From positions 62,001-126,000 of the forward strand of contig NZ_JAMBOM010000006.1 in NCBI RefSeq assembly GCF_023715615.1: a stretch of DNA of 64,000 nt. Reading direction: 5' to 3'. The stretch is from Sporosarcina aquimarina. GTDB taxonomy: Bacteria > Bacillota > Bacilli > Bacillales_A > Planococcaceae. Both the position numbers and the translations under genes were made by a program. Below are positions 43,926 to 52,894 of the stretch, one piece after another. The notes below the pieces were generated by a model. That model was not told the origin of the DNA and searched no databases. It saw nothing but the letters and a program-made list of their open reading frames with translations. How positions within the stretch are numbered: the first letter of the stretch is position 1; each line of letters starts with the position of its first letter.

Positions 43926-45338
43926 TTAGCTTGGTCCAAGTCCGATATATTGAGCAATAACGATTAAAATGAATGCTACGAAATGGAGAATCATGAATAA
44001 CTTCCACGAGAACTTTACCCAGTCCGCATAATTCACATTCGACATCCCGAGTGCGGCCATTAATCCACCGGAAGTGGGCCACAAGTAATTCGTGAAACCA
44101 TCGCCGAATTGATACACAACAACCATTACTTGCTGGTTAATGCCAAGTATTTTTCCTAATGGTCCCATGATTGGCATCAAAATCAATGCCTTTCCACTTC
44201 CAGAAACAACAAAGAAGTTGAAGAATATCACAACTAAAAACAATACGAATAACGTTACAACAGATCCAGTGTCGTTTAAAAGGCCAGCCAATGCGTGTAC
44301 GGCTGAATCTATAATTTCAGCTTGCGTCATCAAAATCATAACAGAACGAGCAAACCCGATAGCCAGAGCTGTTGGCAAAAGTCTTGAAGCACCAATCCCA
44401 AAATCAGCGGCTGCTTCACTCGGTGACAAACGTAAGATGATGACTAAGAATACGGCATAGATTGCATAGACTGCAGACAATTGAGGCATTCCCCAACCGA
44501 GTTGAATCGCACCATACGCACTACCAACTAACACTGCAACTAATCCAAGTAGTGCAAATTTTCGTGGCCATGTGAAGGGTTCTTCTTCATATGTAGCTGA
44601 TTTTGCATTTTCCAAGTGTGCTAAATATTCGTCTGCTACAATACTTTTCGTTGGATCTGCTTTTGTTTTGTTGGCATAACGAAGAATGTACACTATGGTT
44701 ATCGCAATGAAGATGACTAGGGAGATAATCCGGAACATAAGGCCAGAATAGATGGGCAAGCCCACGATCGATTGACTGACACCTGTTGTATAGAAGTTCA
44801 CGGCACCTGCTGTGAATCCAATCGCTAAACCCATTGTAGATGTCGCAAATGCGGTCATTCGGTCATACCCCATACCCATCACAACTGCCATTGCCAGTGG
44901 GATGAACGGAATTCCACCTTCACCGAATCCGATTGTTCCCATAATCGCGAATACAGTGAGTAAAACAAAGATAATAAGTTTTTCTTTTCCAGCAGCAACA
45001 CGCAGGAGTTTGTGAATCCCTGCAGCAATCGCACCAGACTTTTCAAGAAGATAAAGCGCACCACTGGCAAAAAGCAACATGACAATGATGTCAGCAGATT
45101 GCACAACCCCATTGTGGAGAGCCGAGAAGAAATCCATAAATCCAATTGCATTTTCTTGATCGACATAATTGAAAACATCCGTGTTTAGTTTTTCAATTCC
45201 TGTTTTAGGGTCGACCACACGTTCATATTGCCCACTAGGCACAATCCATGACAAAACCACTACTAGTAGCATAACGAGTAAAAACATGATGTATACGTGT
45301 GGAAAGTTAAACCCTTTACGCTTATCCTTCTTTGACAT
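43926..45338 (-). CDS. YfcC-family transporter
   Basis: 470 residues, about twelve transmembrane segments; paralogue of the transporter at 21184 with the same signature VVLSWIVPSGQYERVVDPKT, FASGALYLLEKSGAIAAGI, FFVVSGSGKALILMPIMGPL and WPTSGGLMAALGMSNV. Likely imports the acylated amino acid or peptide cleaved by the flanking M20 enzymes. 33 bases after the upstream M20 gene. Confidence 0.88.
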   Translation of the reverse strand: MSKKDKRKGFNFPHVYIMFLLVMLLVVVLSWIVPSGQYERVVDPKTGIEKLNTDVFNYVDQENAIGFMDFFSALHNGVVQSADIIVMLLFASGALYLLEKSGAIAAGIHKLLRVAAGKEKLIIFVLLTVFAIMGTIGFGEGGIPFIPLAMAVVMGMGYDRMTAFATSTMGLAIGFTAGAVNFYTTGVSQSIVGLPIYSGLMFRIISLVIFIAITIVYILRYANKTKADPTKSIVADEYLAHLENAKSATYEEEPFTWPRKFALLGLVAVLVGSAYGAIQLGWGMPQLSAVYAIYAVFLVIILRLSPSEAAADFGIGASRLLPTALAIGFARSVMILMTQAEIIDSAVHALAGLLNDTGSVVTLFVLFLVVIFFNFFVVSGSGKALILMPIMGPLGKILGINQQVMVVVYQFGDGFTNYLWPTSGGLMAALGMSNVNYADWVKFSWKLFMILHFVAFILIVIAQYIGLGPS

Positions 45339-45371
45339 ACAATTTCCCCCAATTCCCCATATCGATTAACT

Positions 45372-46490
45372 TTAGATTTTTGCGATTCCTTTAAAAAGTG
45401 CAACTCCAGTTTCGATCAATTCATCTATAAAGTCATACTCGCTCGTATGAACGTTCGGATAATTTTCGCCATTTCCAACGAAGCAATAGGCTCCTTTGGT
45501 TAACTTTGTAAAGTATCCGAAGTCTTCAGAACCGCGGAATGCATCTTCTAATTCGATAATTTCCATCTTGTTATCTTTTGCGCTACGACGGATTTTATCG
45601 GAACACTCTTTATCGTTCGCTGTTTCAGGGAACTCATCTTGGTACTCGAATGCAACTTGCAAACCATGTTCTTTTGCTTGTGCTGTTGAAAAGTTTTCTA
45701 GCTTTTCTTGGAGTCGGTCCATCTCTTTTTCATGTAGGGCACGAATGGTCAAGCGAATCGTTCCTTTTGATGCAGACAATCCAAATGCTTTCTCGCCTAA
45801 ATCGATTTGGACAACCGTGCAAAGAACTAGTCCCTCATTAAGTTCTGGTGAAATGAATTTCGGAATCTCTTGTACGATATATGCGATTGCTAGAGAGGGG
45901 TTCTTACCATTTTCAGGTTGACTTGCGTGAGCGGGAGAACCCGTTAATTGAATAGTCATCCCCTTAGATGCACACAACATCGTGCCATCTTTAACAGCAA
46001 CCGTTTTAAAGGGAAGACCACTCATATTATGATAGGCGTAAATCTCATCGATTTGATGTTCTTCGATGAACTCAACACATTGAATCGCACCGTCTCCCGT
46101 TTCCTCAGCAGGCTGGAAGAGGCAGAAAATATTTTGGTCCGCCCCGTTTTGATCAACTTCCAGCGCAAAAGCTGCAAGTGTTGCTGAATGCCCATCATGT
46201 CCGCACTTATGTGCTTTTCCAGGATATCGAGAGGCCCAGGGGAGGTCGATGAATTCGTCCATAGGAAGGGCATCAAAATCGGCTCGGAAGGCAATGGATG
46301 GTTTTCCCTCTCCAGCTCGATAAATCGCATAGAACCAAGTTCCTTTATCTACAATCTCAAAATGAGTTGTATGCGTTTTCAAAAAGTCCATTAAATATTG
46401 TTTGGTCCATACTTCTTCGTTTGAGAGCTCAGGATGTTGGTGTAAATCATGACGCAGTTGTTTTGCTAACTTAAAATTATGACTATTCAT
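45372..46490 (-). CDS. M20-family amidohydrolase
   Basis: 372 residues. Zinc-site KCGHDGHSATL, QPAEETGDG and HASQPENGK are the standard M20 marks. ATG follows TAGGAGGTAG. It is the first gene of the M20 - YfcC - M20 operon; a TGTATATTGTACA palindrome lies about 80 bases upstream and a gntR gene is next. Substrate unknown; aminoacylase-like. Confidence 0.87.
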   Translation of the reverse strand: MNSHNFKLAKQLRHDLHQHPELSNEEVWTKQYLMDFLKTHTTHFEIVDKGTWFYAIYRAGEGKPSIAFRADFDALPMDEFIDLPWASRYPGKAHKCGHDGHSATLAAFALEVDQNGADQNIFCLFQPAEETGDGAIQCVEFIEEHQIDEIYAYHNMSGLPFKTVAVKDGTMLCASKGMTIQLTGSPAHASQPENGKNPSLAIAYIVQEIPKFISPELNEGLVLCTVVQIDLGEKAFGLSASKGTIRLTIRALHEKEMDRLQEKLENFSTAQAKEHGLQVAFEYQDEFPETANDKECSDKIRRSAKDNKMEIIELEDAFRGSEDFGYFTKLTKGAYCFVGNGENYPNVHTSEYDFIDELIETGVALFKGIAKI

Positions 46491-46568
46491 GCTGTGTCTA
46501 CCTCCTAGCAGTTTTCAACTTCCTAACAATCGATTTATGAGTCTGAACTGTTAGTCAATTAATTATAT

Positions 46569-46581
46569 TGTATATTGTACA
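46569..46581. promoter_or_regulatory. candidate GntR operator
   Basis: TGTATATTGTACA is an almost perfect palindrome in the promoter region of the M20-YfcC-M20 operon, in an A+T-rich stretch. FadR-type regulators bind short palindromes of similar size, so this is a reasonable target of the adjacent GntR protein. Confidence 0.5.
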
Positions 46582-46602
46582 TTATATTTTATTTTTTACA
46601 AT

Positions 46603-46635
46603 AAAAAAATTCCGCATAGAGATGCAGAATTTTTT
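46603..46635 (-). terminator. terminator of gntR
   Basis: AAAAAAATTC and GAATTTTTT with GCAT/ATGC form a hairpin between gntR and the operon, with T runs on both strands. Confidence 0.65.
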
Positions 46636-46652
46636 AACAAGTTGCTTTTTAG

Positions 46653-47300
46653 TTATAGGGGGATAAGCTCAGCTTTTTCAGCATTCCAATGGACTTCCTT
46701 CAAGTAACTTTCTAATTCAGTCGTTTTGCCTTCTCTGAATAATTCAAGCATTTTGCGATGTTCATGATTGGTTTCTCTTAACTTGTTGGCTGTCCATATC
46801 GGATCTTCCATCCAATCGAATGTCTTTAAAAACTTCTTTTCTAACTGTAATAACAAAGTGACAAGACTCTTATTCGGACAGATGGATAAATAGACATTAT
46901 GAAACGATTCTTGCATTTTGTGATACATGGAGAAATTTCCGGTATTGATGGCCAAATCGATGCTTTCGATATAGAACTCCATTTCCTTCAGGTGTTTGTC
47001 TGTCAGCAAATGTGTGGTCAAGGAAGCGGCTAAACCATCTAATGCGCCAATGATCAAATACGTTTCTTTTGCTTCTTCAGTAGTCAAGCTCTTGATGATG
47101 AATCCTTTTCGAGGGATATTTTCCAATAATCCTTCTGACGAAAGTTGAATAAGTGCTTCTCGTACAGGCGTCCGACTTACTTTCAACGCATCGCAAATCG
47201 CGTTCTCATTCACTTTTTTGTTAGCTGTGAGTGTCCCGTTATTGATTTGCTCGACGATATAATTATAGACATGATCTGTTAACGACAAGTAGTTTTTCAT
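46653..47300 (-). CDS. GntR/FadR-type regulator (FCD domain)
   Basis: 215 residues. N-terminal winged helix with VNENAICDALKVSRTPVREA, LIQLSSEGLLENIPRKGF; C-terminal FCD-type all-helical domain (residues 75-215), where QESFHNVYLSICPNKSL and NHEHRKMLELF carry the His residues that bind metal in this family. It lies between the M20-YfcC-M20 operon and a divergent aspartate dehydrogenase-like gene, so it may respond to an amino-acid-type ligand and control both. Confidence 0.88.
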   Translation of the reverse strand: MKNYLSLTDHVYNYIVEQINNGTLTANKKVNENAICDALKVSRTPVREALIQLSSEGLLENIPRKGFIIKSLTTEEAKETYLIIGALDGLAASLTTHLLTDKHLKEMEFYIESIDLAINTGNFSMYHKMQESFHNVYLSICPNKSLVTLLLQLEKKFLKTFDWMEDPIWTANKLRETNHEHRKMLELFREGKTTELESYLKEVHWNAEKAELIPL

Positions 47301-47452
47301 AGTTAAAACCTCAATATCTTTTTGACCTCTATTATATAGATTATTTGTAAAAATTCAATTTAGAAATGAAAAGTATTGGGATTGCTGGTGAAAGTAGGTA
47401 TGATGAGAGTATCTAATTCTACTAGTAAAACAATATAATCAGGAGGAATTGC

Positions 47453-48235
47453 ATGAAAATAGGAATCATAGGGACAGGCAATATCGCAACCTATCTATTG
47501 GAGAAAATTAATGACGAAAAGTGGTTAAACGGTGAGGTCATAGCGCTATTCGGTCGAAATCGCGAAGTAGGGGAGAACCTTGCGACGCGCTATGGAATCG
47601 ATTTCCATACGGAGTTTCAAGATTTTTTAGACGCACCTATTACTATGGTAGTGGAAGCCGCAACGATAGAAGCAGCGAATCACTATATAAAAGCCGTTGT
47701 GACTAGCAAGAAAGATTTGATTGTGAGTAGTATTGGCGTGTTTAACGATATCCAGTTGCTCGATGAACTGAAAGAACTCGCGGAATCGAATGGGGTACAA
47801 GTTTCACTTCCTTCAGGTGCGATTGGTGGATTGGATTTGTTAAAATCTGCGAATGCTGTTAACGGATTGAAACATGTGCAAATCACCACTAGGAAATCTC
47901 CTGCTTCCCTTGGACTTCAAGCGAATCATGGAGAAGAACTGCTTTTTGATGGTTCTGCAAGGGAAGCAATTCCAAAGTTTCCTAGAAATATGAACGTTGC
48001 TTTGGTGCTAGCCCTCGCTGGAATTGGTATTGAGAAGACGAGAGTACAGGTAGTAGTAGATCCTGCAGTCAAGCGGAATACCCATGTAATAGAGGCAGAT
48101 GGTGATTTTGGGAATATGAAGTTGCAAATCGAAAACAATCCGATGCCAAATAATCCAAAGACAAGTCACCTTGCTGCTCTGAGTATTTTAGACGCGTTAA
48201 AAAATAAGGATTATTCGATCAGAATTGGAAACTGA
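47453..48235 (+). CDS. aspartate dehydrogenase-like protein (DUF108)
   Basis: 260 residues. N-terminal Rossmann fold GIIGTGNIATYLLEKI; the DUF108 features VEAATIEAANHY, SSIGVFNDIQLLDEL, VSLPSGAIGGLDLLKSAN, and the conserved C-terminal NMNVALVLALAGIG plus RNTHVIEADGDFG. The reaction is NAD(P)-dependent oxidation of L-aspartate to iminoaspartate/oxaloacetate. It may degrade aspartate freed by the M20 operon, or feed NAD synthesis; the divergent GntR points to the first. ATG follows TCAGGAGGAATTGC. Confidence 0.85.
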   Translation: MKIGIIGTGNIATYLLEKINDEKWLNGEVIALFGRNREVGENLATRYGIDFHTEFQDFLDAPITMVVEAATIEAANHYIKAVVTSKKDLIVSSIGVFNDIQLLDELKELAESNGVQVSLPSGAIGGLDLLKSANAVNGLKHVQITTRKSPASLGLQANHGEELLFDGSAREAIPKFPRNMNVALVLALAGIGIEKTRVQVVVDPAVKRNTHVIEADGDFGNMKLQIENNPMPNNPKTSHLAALSILDALKNKDYSIRIGN

Positions 48236-48252
48236 GACGTTCCTATGAATAT

Positions 48253-48292
48253 AAAAAAGTAACTGTCCATTTTCTTGAGGACAGTTACTTTT
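48253..48292. terminator. bidirectional terminator
   Basis: AAAAGTAACTGTCC and GGACAGTTACTTTT, a ten-base loop, and T runs on both sides. Shared by the aspartate dehydrogenase gene and pbuE. Confidence 0.88.
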
Positions 48293-48299
48293 CTATGGC

Positions 48300-49496
48300 T
48301 TAATGTGTTCTTTCAGAAACTTGCGGAGTCGTTTTGCTGTGCGATTTTTTCTTCTGGACAGCCATCGACAGTGATATCGCTGCACAAACAAACGCAATAA
48401 TGACGATAGAACCACCTACGGCAGGCATACTGGTTACGCTACCTGTATGACTGAAGGCAATACCACCAACACCTGAACCAAGGGCAATTCCGACTTGAAG
48501 TGCGGAATTGTTAAAGCTCTGGTGAATATCAGATGATACAGGATCTGTTTGAATGATATATTCTTGCTGAGCTGGAGCGAGTGCCCAGCTAAGAGCACCC
48601 CATATCATCATGACAATGATGAAAACAGGCATTGAAAATGTTGAATAAGGTAGGATGAACAGACTGATAGAGAATGTCCCTAAAATGATTAAAATACTCT
48701 TTTGAGAGCCAATGCGTGTAGCAAGCCCTCCGCCAAAACCGCCACCTAGAACGGCTGCGATACCGAACAAAAAGTAAAAGATACTGATTGATGAAGCGCT
48801 GAGGTTCATCGTTGTTTCAAGAAACGGTGTGAAATACGCATACACAGTATAATGACCTGCGAGCATAAACATCGTTGCTAAATGTGCAAATACGATCTTT
48901 TTGTTGGATAAGGCTTTCAGTTGTTCACGAAGTGGTTGCACGTCTCCAGTTGGAATTTCATCGAAAAACTTACGGATCAAAAGGATACTTCCGATTGTTA
49001 GGAGTGCGATTCCAAGGAAAACTGTTCGCCATCCGAATGCGTTCGTTATGACGATTCCAATCGGTACTCCGAGTACAAGGGAAGAACTGATTCCCATATA
49101 GATATAACCTAATGCTTTCGCACGTACATTTGGTTTTGAAATGCGGGCGGTGATGGTTAAGGATAGGACGATGACTAACGCTGCACTTGCTGCAGTTAAA
49201 ACCCTAGCAGTCATCATCATTGCAAAGGTTGTGCTGAAATATGTGAATACGTTTCCTAAGAAAAATACCGATAATGTTAGTAAATATAACTTTTTCCGTT
49301 CGATTTTAGCTGTTAGTGACAGCAACACAGGTCCAGCGAGGGCATAGACCAATGCAAATATGGTAATGAGTTGCCCAGCGGTCGCAATTGAAACTTGTAA
49401 ATCTTCAGCGATCACAGGCAGAATCCCACCTACAACCAGTTCGACCAAGCCTACTGTAATTGCCGATATGGCTAATAAAAATACACGAATGTCCAA
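48300..49496 (-). CDS. pbuE: purine efflux MFS transporter PbuE
   Basis: 398 residues, TTG start behind AGGAGGAG. Twelve transmembrane MFS protein. Close resemblance to the Bacillus subtilis PbuE (YdhL): VGLVELVVGGILPVIAEDL, AGQLITIFALVYALAGPVLL, TAKIERKKLYLL, LSLTI, GHYTVYAYFTPFLE and SWALAPAQQEYI. PbuE exports hypoxanthine, adenine and purine analogues. It is alone under the purine riboswitch at 49568-49628. Note the aptamer ligand base is C where Bacillus subtilis pbuE has U. Confidence 0.9.
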   Translation of the reverse strand: MDIRVFLLAISAITVGLVELVVGGILPVIAEDLQVSIATAGQLITIFALVYALAGPVLLSLTAKIERKKLYLLTLSVFFLGNVFTYFSTTFAMMMTARVLTAASAALVIVLSLTITARISKPNVRAKALGYIYMGISSSLVLGVPIGIVITNAFGWRTVFLGIALLTIGSILLIRKFFDEIPTGDVQPLREQLKALSNKKIVFAHLATMFMLAGHYTVYAYFTPFLETTMNLSASSISIFYFLFGIAAVLGGGFGGGLATRIGSQKSILIILGTFSISLFILPYSTFSMPVFIIVMMIWGALSWALAPAQQEYIIQTDPVSSDIHQSFNNSALQVGIALGSGVGGIAFSHTGSVTSMPAVGGSIVIIAFVCAAISLSMAVQKKKSHSKTTPQVSERTH

Positions 49497-49538
49497 CTAA
49501 TCTCCTCCTGCTATTATTCTTTATCGAATTTGAAAATA

Positions 49539-49581
49539 TAAAAAAGTCCCGACTACAAAATTTCTTTTGTAGTCAGGACTT
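49539..49581 (-). terminator. pbuE riboswitch terminator
   Basis: AAGTCCTGACTACAAAA and TTTTGTAGTCGGGACTT pair (17 base pairs with one G-T) around GAAA, then TTTTTT on the minus strand. The 5' arm uses the 3' part of the aptamer, P1 and P3, so ligand-bound aptamer and terminator exclude each other: an ON switch. Confidence 0.9.
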
Positions 49582-49628
49582 AACGGATCCTGGTAGAGAC
49601 CCTCGAACCATATTATCGAGGTTATACA
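49568..49628 (-). ncRNA. purine riboswitch (ON-type, guanine-like base)
   Basis: Minus strand: P1 TGTA/TACA, TAACCTCGATAATATGG, GGTCTCTACC, ATCCGTTAAGT and CCTGACTACA, aligned closely with the Bacillus subtilis pbuE aptamer. The base that pairs with the ligand (position 74) is C at 49572 instead of U, which predicts guanine/hypoxanthine as ligand. The terminator base facing it has changed from A to G, a compensatory change. It regulates pbuE. Confidence 0.9.
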
Positions 49629-49827
49629 GATTGATTTTTAGTATGAAATTTTTCCTTCTCATCAATTTATCATGAAAATTAGACGGTGGCAAGGGTAAGA
49701 CGTCTGACAACCAAAAAAGTAAACGATTAGCATGTGAGCAAAGTAATTTTAGTCTAACGTGCAAATACATAAGTATGAAATGAACTTTTTACCTGTCTGG
49801 AAACTCTTATAAGGGAGAGGTGAGGAA

Positions 49828-50373
49828 ATGAGGGTCGTCAGGTTGGTCAAGAAGGCGAAAAAGGGGAATAAGGGAGCGTTACTGCAACTAATTAGCGAGC
49901 AGCAAGACGCTTACTATCGATTGGCGTTAACGTATATGGGGAATTCTCATGATGCGATGGATGCGATGGAAGATATGATTGTGAGTTTGTATCATTCAAT
50001 TCCTCAGCTGAAAAAAGAAGATGCATTTTATAGTTGGAGTAAAACGATACTAGTGAATCGATGTAAAAAGCTGTTACAGAAGAAAAATAAGATTGTCCCA
50101 ATGGAGAACACGAATGAAAGTTTCGAAAAACCAATCATAACTACCGATGCCACTAACTCTTTTACACAGACCGAGCAACGTATGGATCTGAAAGATATGT
50201 TGAGTACGCTTAATGCGAACCAGCAAGAAGCGATTGAGTTAAAGTATTTACATGATTTAGACCTTCAAACAATTGCCGACATGACGAACGTGTCAATCGG
50301 AACCGTGAAATCCCGTATTTTTCAAGGACTGAAAAAAATGCGTGAGCAATTCGGAGGTGAATGGAATGAATGA
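49828..50373 (+). CDS. ECF-type RNA polymerase sigma factor
   Basis: 181 residues. Region 2: QDAYYRLALTYMGNSHDAMD, AMEDMIVSLYHSIPQLKKED, FYSWSKTILVNRCKKLL; region 4: LNANQQEAIELKYLHDLDLQ with TIADMTNVSIGTVKSRIFQG. The stop overlaps the anti-sigma start (50366-50373), and the pair is transcribed with it. ATG follows AAGGGAGAGGTGAGG. The stimulus is unknown. 49629-49827 before it holds no gene. Confidence 0.9.
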   Translation: MRVVRLVKKAKKGNKGALLQLISEQQDAYYRLALTYMGNSHDAMDAMEDMIVSLYHSIPQLKKEDAFYSWSKTILVNRCKKLLQKKNKIVPMENTNESFEKPIITTDATNSFTQTEQRMDLKDMLSTLNANQQEAIELKYLHDLDLQTIADMTNVSIGTVKSRIFQGLKKMREQFGGEWNE

Positions 50374-51652
50374 GTTGGAAAAGTATTTAGAAAAAGAAAG
50401 TGAGCGTTTAAAGAATAATAAAGCTCCTGAAGAATTAAACGAACGTTTACGGGTGGCACTAGAACAAACGCCTCCGCGACGTAAAAACAAAGCTCCAAAA
50501 TGGATAGCTGTCGCCGCAGCCATAATGTTGCTTTCCTTTGTAAGCTACAACTACAATGCATTTGCTTATTTTGGCAAGAAATTGCTTGGTTATGATGAAT
50601 TAATGACGGAAACGCTCGCTCAATTGAATGAAGAAGGCGGTGGGCAGTCGATTGAGAAAAAAGTAATTCTCTCTGATGGAACTGAACTGTACTTGGACGC
50701 GTTGCTGACAGATGAAAACCAATCCATTCTCTATTACACAGTGAAAAATTCAAAAGGGGTCGTGGAAGAATCTTATTTTGACAGGCTTCGTGGTTCATGG
50801 ACAAAGGCATTTGCGACTTATGGTACATCTTCTAAGAATGAGGAGGGAACAGAAATTAAAGGGATTCAAGCGTTCGAAGCAGTGAGTCCGTTTGCCAAAG
50901 AACTAACATTAGAGTATAGATACAACGAAGGAACTGAGCAGGAAGAAATTACTTTCCCTTATAACCCTAAGCTAGCCATGCAAACTGAACTGAAACAGTC
51001 GATTCGCAAAAAAGTCCATGTTGACCAAGGAACGATCCGTTTTGACTCGATCACTGCGACACCTAGCCGCACCACCATTCAAGCAAAAGTGAATGTAAAT
51101 AACTTTGACCGTATACAGTTAGGGGGAGGAGGAGTTCAACTACTTGCGAATGGAGAACCGGTTGAATTGACCGGGTCTAGCTCCAAATCAGCAATTTTCG
51201 GGCAAGACATTGAAATTTACTTTGACCGTTTACCAGCGAAAATCGACACATTAGAGATCGTTGTGGACAAATTTGTGGGCTATCAAACACTAAACGAAGC
51301 GATTGCGGTATCCGGAGACGATGACCAATCTGAAGAAATCCATGGTAAGGAGCTAATCATTCGTAAAATCGAAAAAACAATGGAAGGTATTCAAGTAACG
51401 ATTGCGACTGAACAAGATGTCCTACTAGAAGGTGTCTCCATCCAGACAAAAGGGAAATCTACACCTCTTCACACTACACTACGGGCGGATCTTTTAGATG
51501 GCGAAAATGGAGAAACATACAGCGAGCGAGTCCTGTTGTTTAATACCGATGACTTGCCAGATACACTTTCGATTGAAGGCATGCACTATGCTAAGAGTTA
51601 TGGAGAACACATTCAACTTATAGATAAAAAGAAAACCGTTGAGGGAAACTGA
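50366..51652 (+). CDS. anti-sigma factor, DUF4179-type
   Basis: 428 residues from ATG 50366 with AATTCGGAGGTG upstream. N-terminal cytoplasmic anti-sigma region (about 1-45), one transmembrane segment (about 47-65, IAVAAAIMLLSFVSYNYNAF), then a large extracytoplasmic DUF4179 region. The first extracytoplasmic part (ILSDGTELYLDALLTDENQ) is the typical DUF4179 strand pattern. Such proteins keep the ECF factor at the membrane until a cell-envelope signal arrives. Confidence 0.85.
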   Translation: MNELEKYLEKESERLKNNKAPEELNERLRVALEQTPPRRKNKAPKWIAVAAAIMLLSFVSYNYNAFAYFGKKLLGYDELMTETLAQLNEEGGGQSIEKKVILSDGTELYLDALLTDENQSILYYTVKNSKGVVEESYFDRLRGSWTKAFATYGTSSKNEEGTEIKGIQAFEAVSPFAKELTLEYRYNEGTEQEEITFPYNPKLAMQTELKQSIRKKVHVDQGTIRFDSITATPSRTTIQAKVNVNNFDRIQLGGGGVQLLANGEPVELTGSSSKSAIFGQDIEIYFDRLPAKIDTLEIVVDKFVGYQTLNEAIAVSGDDDQSEEIHGKELIIRKIEKTMEGIQVTIATEQDVLLEGVSIQTKGKSTPLHTTLRADLLDGENGETYSERVLLFNTDDLPDTLSIEGMHYAKSYGEHIQLIDKKKTVEGN

Positions 51653-51671
51653 ATCCCCTCAACGGTTTTTT
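51632..51671 (+). terminator. rho-independent terminator
   Basis: AAAACCGTTGAGGG and CCCTCAACGGTTTT stem then TTTTTT, overlapping the anti-sigma stop region. Confidence 0.9.
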
Positions 51672-51672
51672 C

Positions 51673-51971
51673 TGAATTGCACAGCATAATCAGCTTGGCA
51701 GATAACGAAGGGCCAACACAAGAATCCCGTAACTGAACTCCCAAGATTTGAAAGAGCCTTAACTGTTAACCTTTGAGATTTAACCGGTAAGAACTTTAAT
51801 GTGTAAGTTTTAAGCTTTGAGCGCTGAGCGTTAAGCTTTTCCGTTACGTCTACTATTTTGCGATAAAAGTAATTAAAGTAGGTTGTCCGGTTTTACTTAT
51901 TGTCCCAAAGAAAACGCGGAAAAGAAGGGTCTTGTGGATGTCGTTTTCAATTACCCATGCAATCTAAAAAT
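51673..51971. other. intergenic with repeated TTAAG/TTAAC words
   Basis: About 300 bases without a gene. 51760-51840 contains many variants of TTAAC, TTAAG and GAGCG, including TTAAGCTTTGAGCG and CTGAGCGTTAAGCTTTTCC, giving weak inverted repeats. No clear function. Confidence 0.4.
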
Positions 51972-52601
51972 TTAAATTGAAATTTGTGTCACGGCATTCG
52001 ATTCAGAAAGGACTGCATCTACTTCTGTTTTGAAATTGGAGATGCTTTCTTCCAAATCGTCAATTCGTTTATTGAGATGCAGCGGGTCGATTAGAACAAA
52101 CTCATTTCGCTCCATGAAAGATTTCGTATGGAGTTCGACCTCTTCTTTTTTAGCGTTCTCTTTCTTACCTAAGATTTCGGTTAAGTACGCTTCTAGTCTT
52201 TGCGTCAATGTGTCATTTTCCACAGAAAGTCGATTAATGGCTTTTCTACGTGCAGACACCATGGCAGCAAGTAAACTTTCTTCATGCTGTATAGAAGTTT
52301 TACGCTCGATTGCTTTAGCGACTGTCATCGTTTCTCCAGCTACGGTTACGTGTGTGACAGCATTGGACTGAACTACAGCCTCTTTAATTAGATTGCGTCG
52401 TTCGATAAGAGATACGGATTTATCAAAACCTGCTTGAATGGTTTTCTCATAATCTTCAATGGAAAGACCATTAATTTTTTGTGCGGATTTTCGATCCGTT
52501 GCGATGAAGTCTGCTTCCTGAATCGATTTAGCTATTCGATCGTTCAATGTTTTGAGTTCAGCTAATGCCCGGTGAATGGACATCGTTTGACTTGTATTCA
52601 T
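51972..52601 (-). CDS. coiled-coil protein, unknown (phage-like?)
   Basis: 209 residues from ATG 52601 (GGAGGAGAAGAC upstream). No signal peptide or membrane segment; long amphipathic helices throughout. SIHRALAELKTLNDRIAKSI at the start recalls hypothetical proteins of large Bacillus phages, from memory only. No neighbouring phage genes. Function unknown. Confidence 0.6.
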   Translation of the reverse strand: MNTSQTMSIHRALAELKTLNDRIAKSIQEADFIATDRKSAQKINGLSIEDYEKTIQAGFDKSVSLIERRNLIKEAVVQSNAVTHVTVAGETMTVAKAIERKTSIQHEESLLAAMVSARRKAINRLSVENDTLTQRLEAYLTEILGKKENAKKEEVELHTKSFMERNEFVLIDPLHLNKRIDDLEESISNFKTEVDAVLSESNAVTQISI

Positions 52602-52894
52602 GTCTTCTCCTCCAATCGCTCTATTTAATAGTCTATCATTTACAATTTGACGTTGCCAAGTTAGAGATGAAGAAACGATGGTAATGGGCATGGAAGGGAG
52701 TTCTTGGTACCATAAGAGTGTAGAATTGGATTGAGATACCTGTGAAACCTGTTCGTTAAAGAAGAGGGGCAGTCAATGTGAGCCTGGTTTCCAAGAGTAT
52801 ACGATGCAGTTATGAAACCGTTGGAAGCAACTATATTATGATAAGTTGTTTTTATTTATTGAAGGGAAAAACGGAATGACAGAAAGGAAGAATC

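Noticed and set aside
51760-51840. Cluster of TTAAG/TTAAC words as a repeat array
   Set aside because: Too irregular; no fixed unit or spacing.
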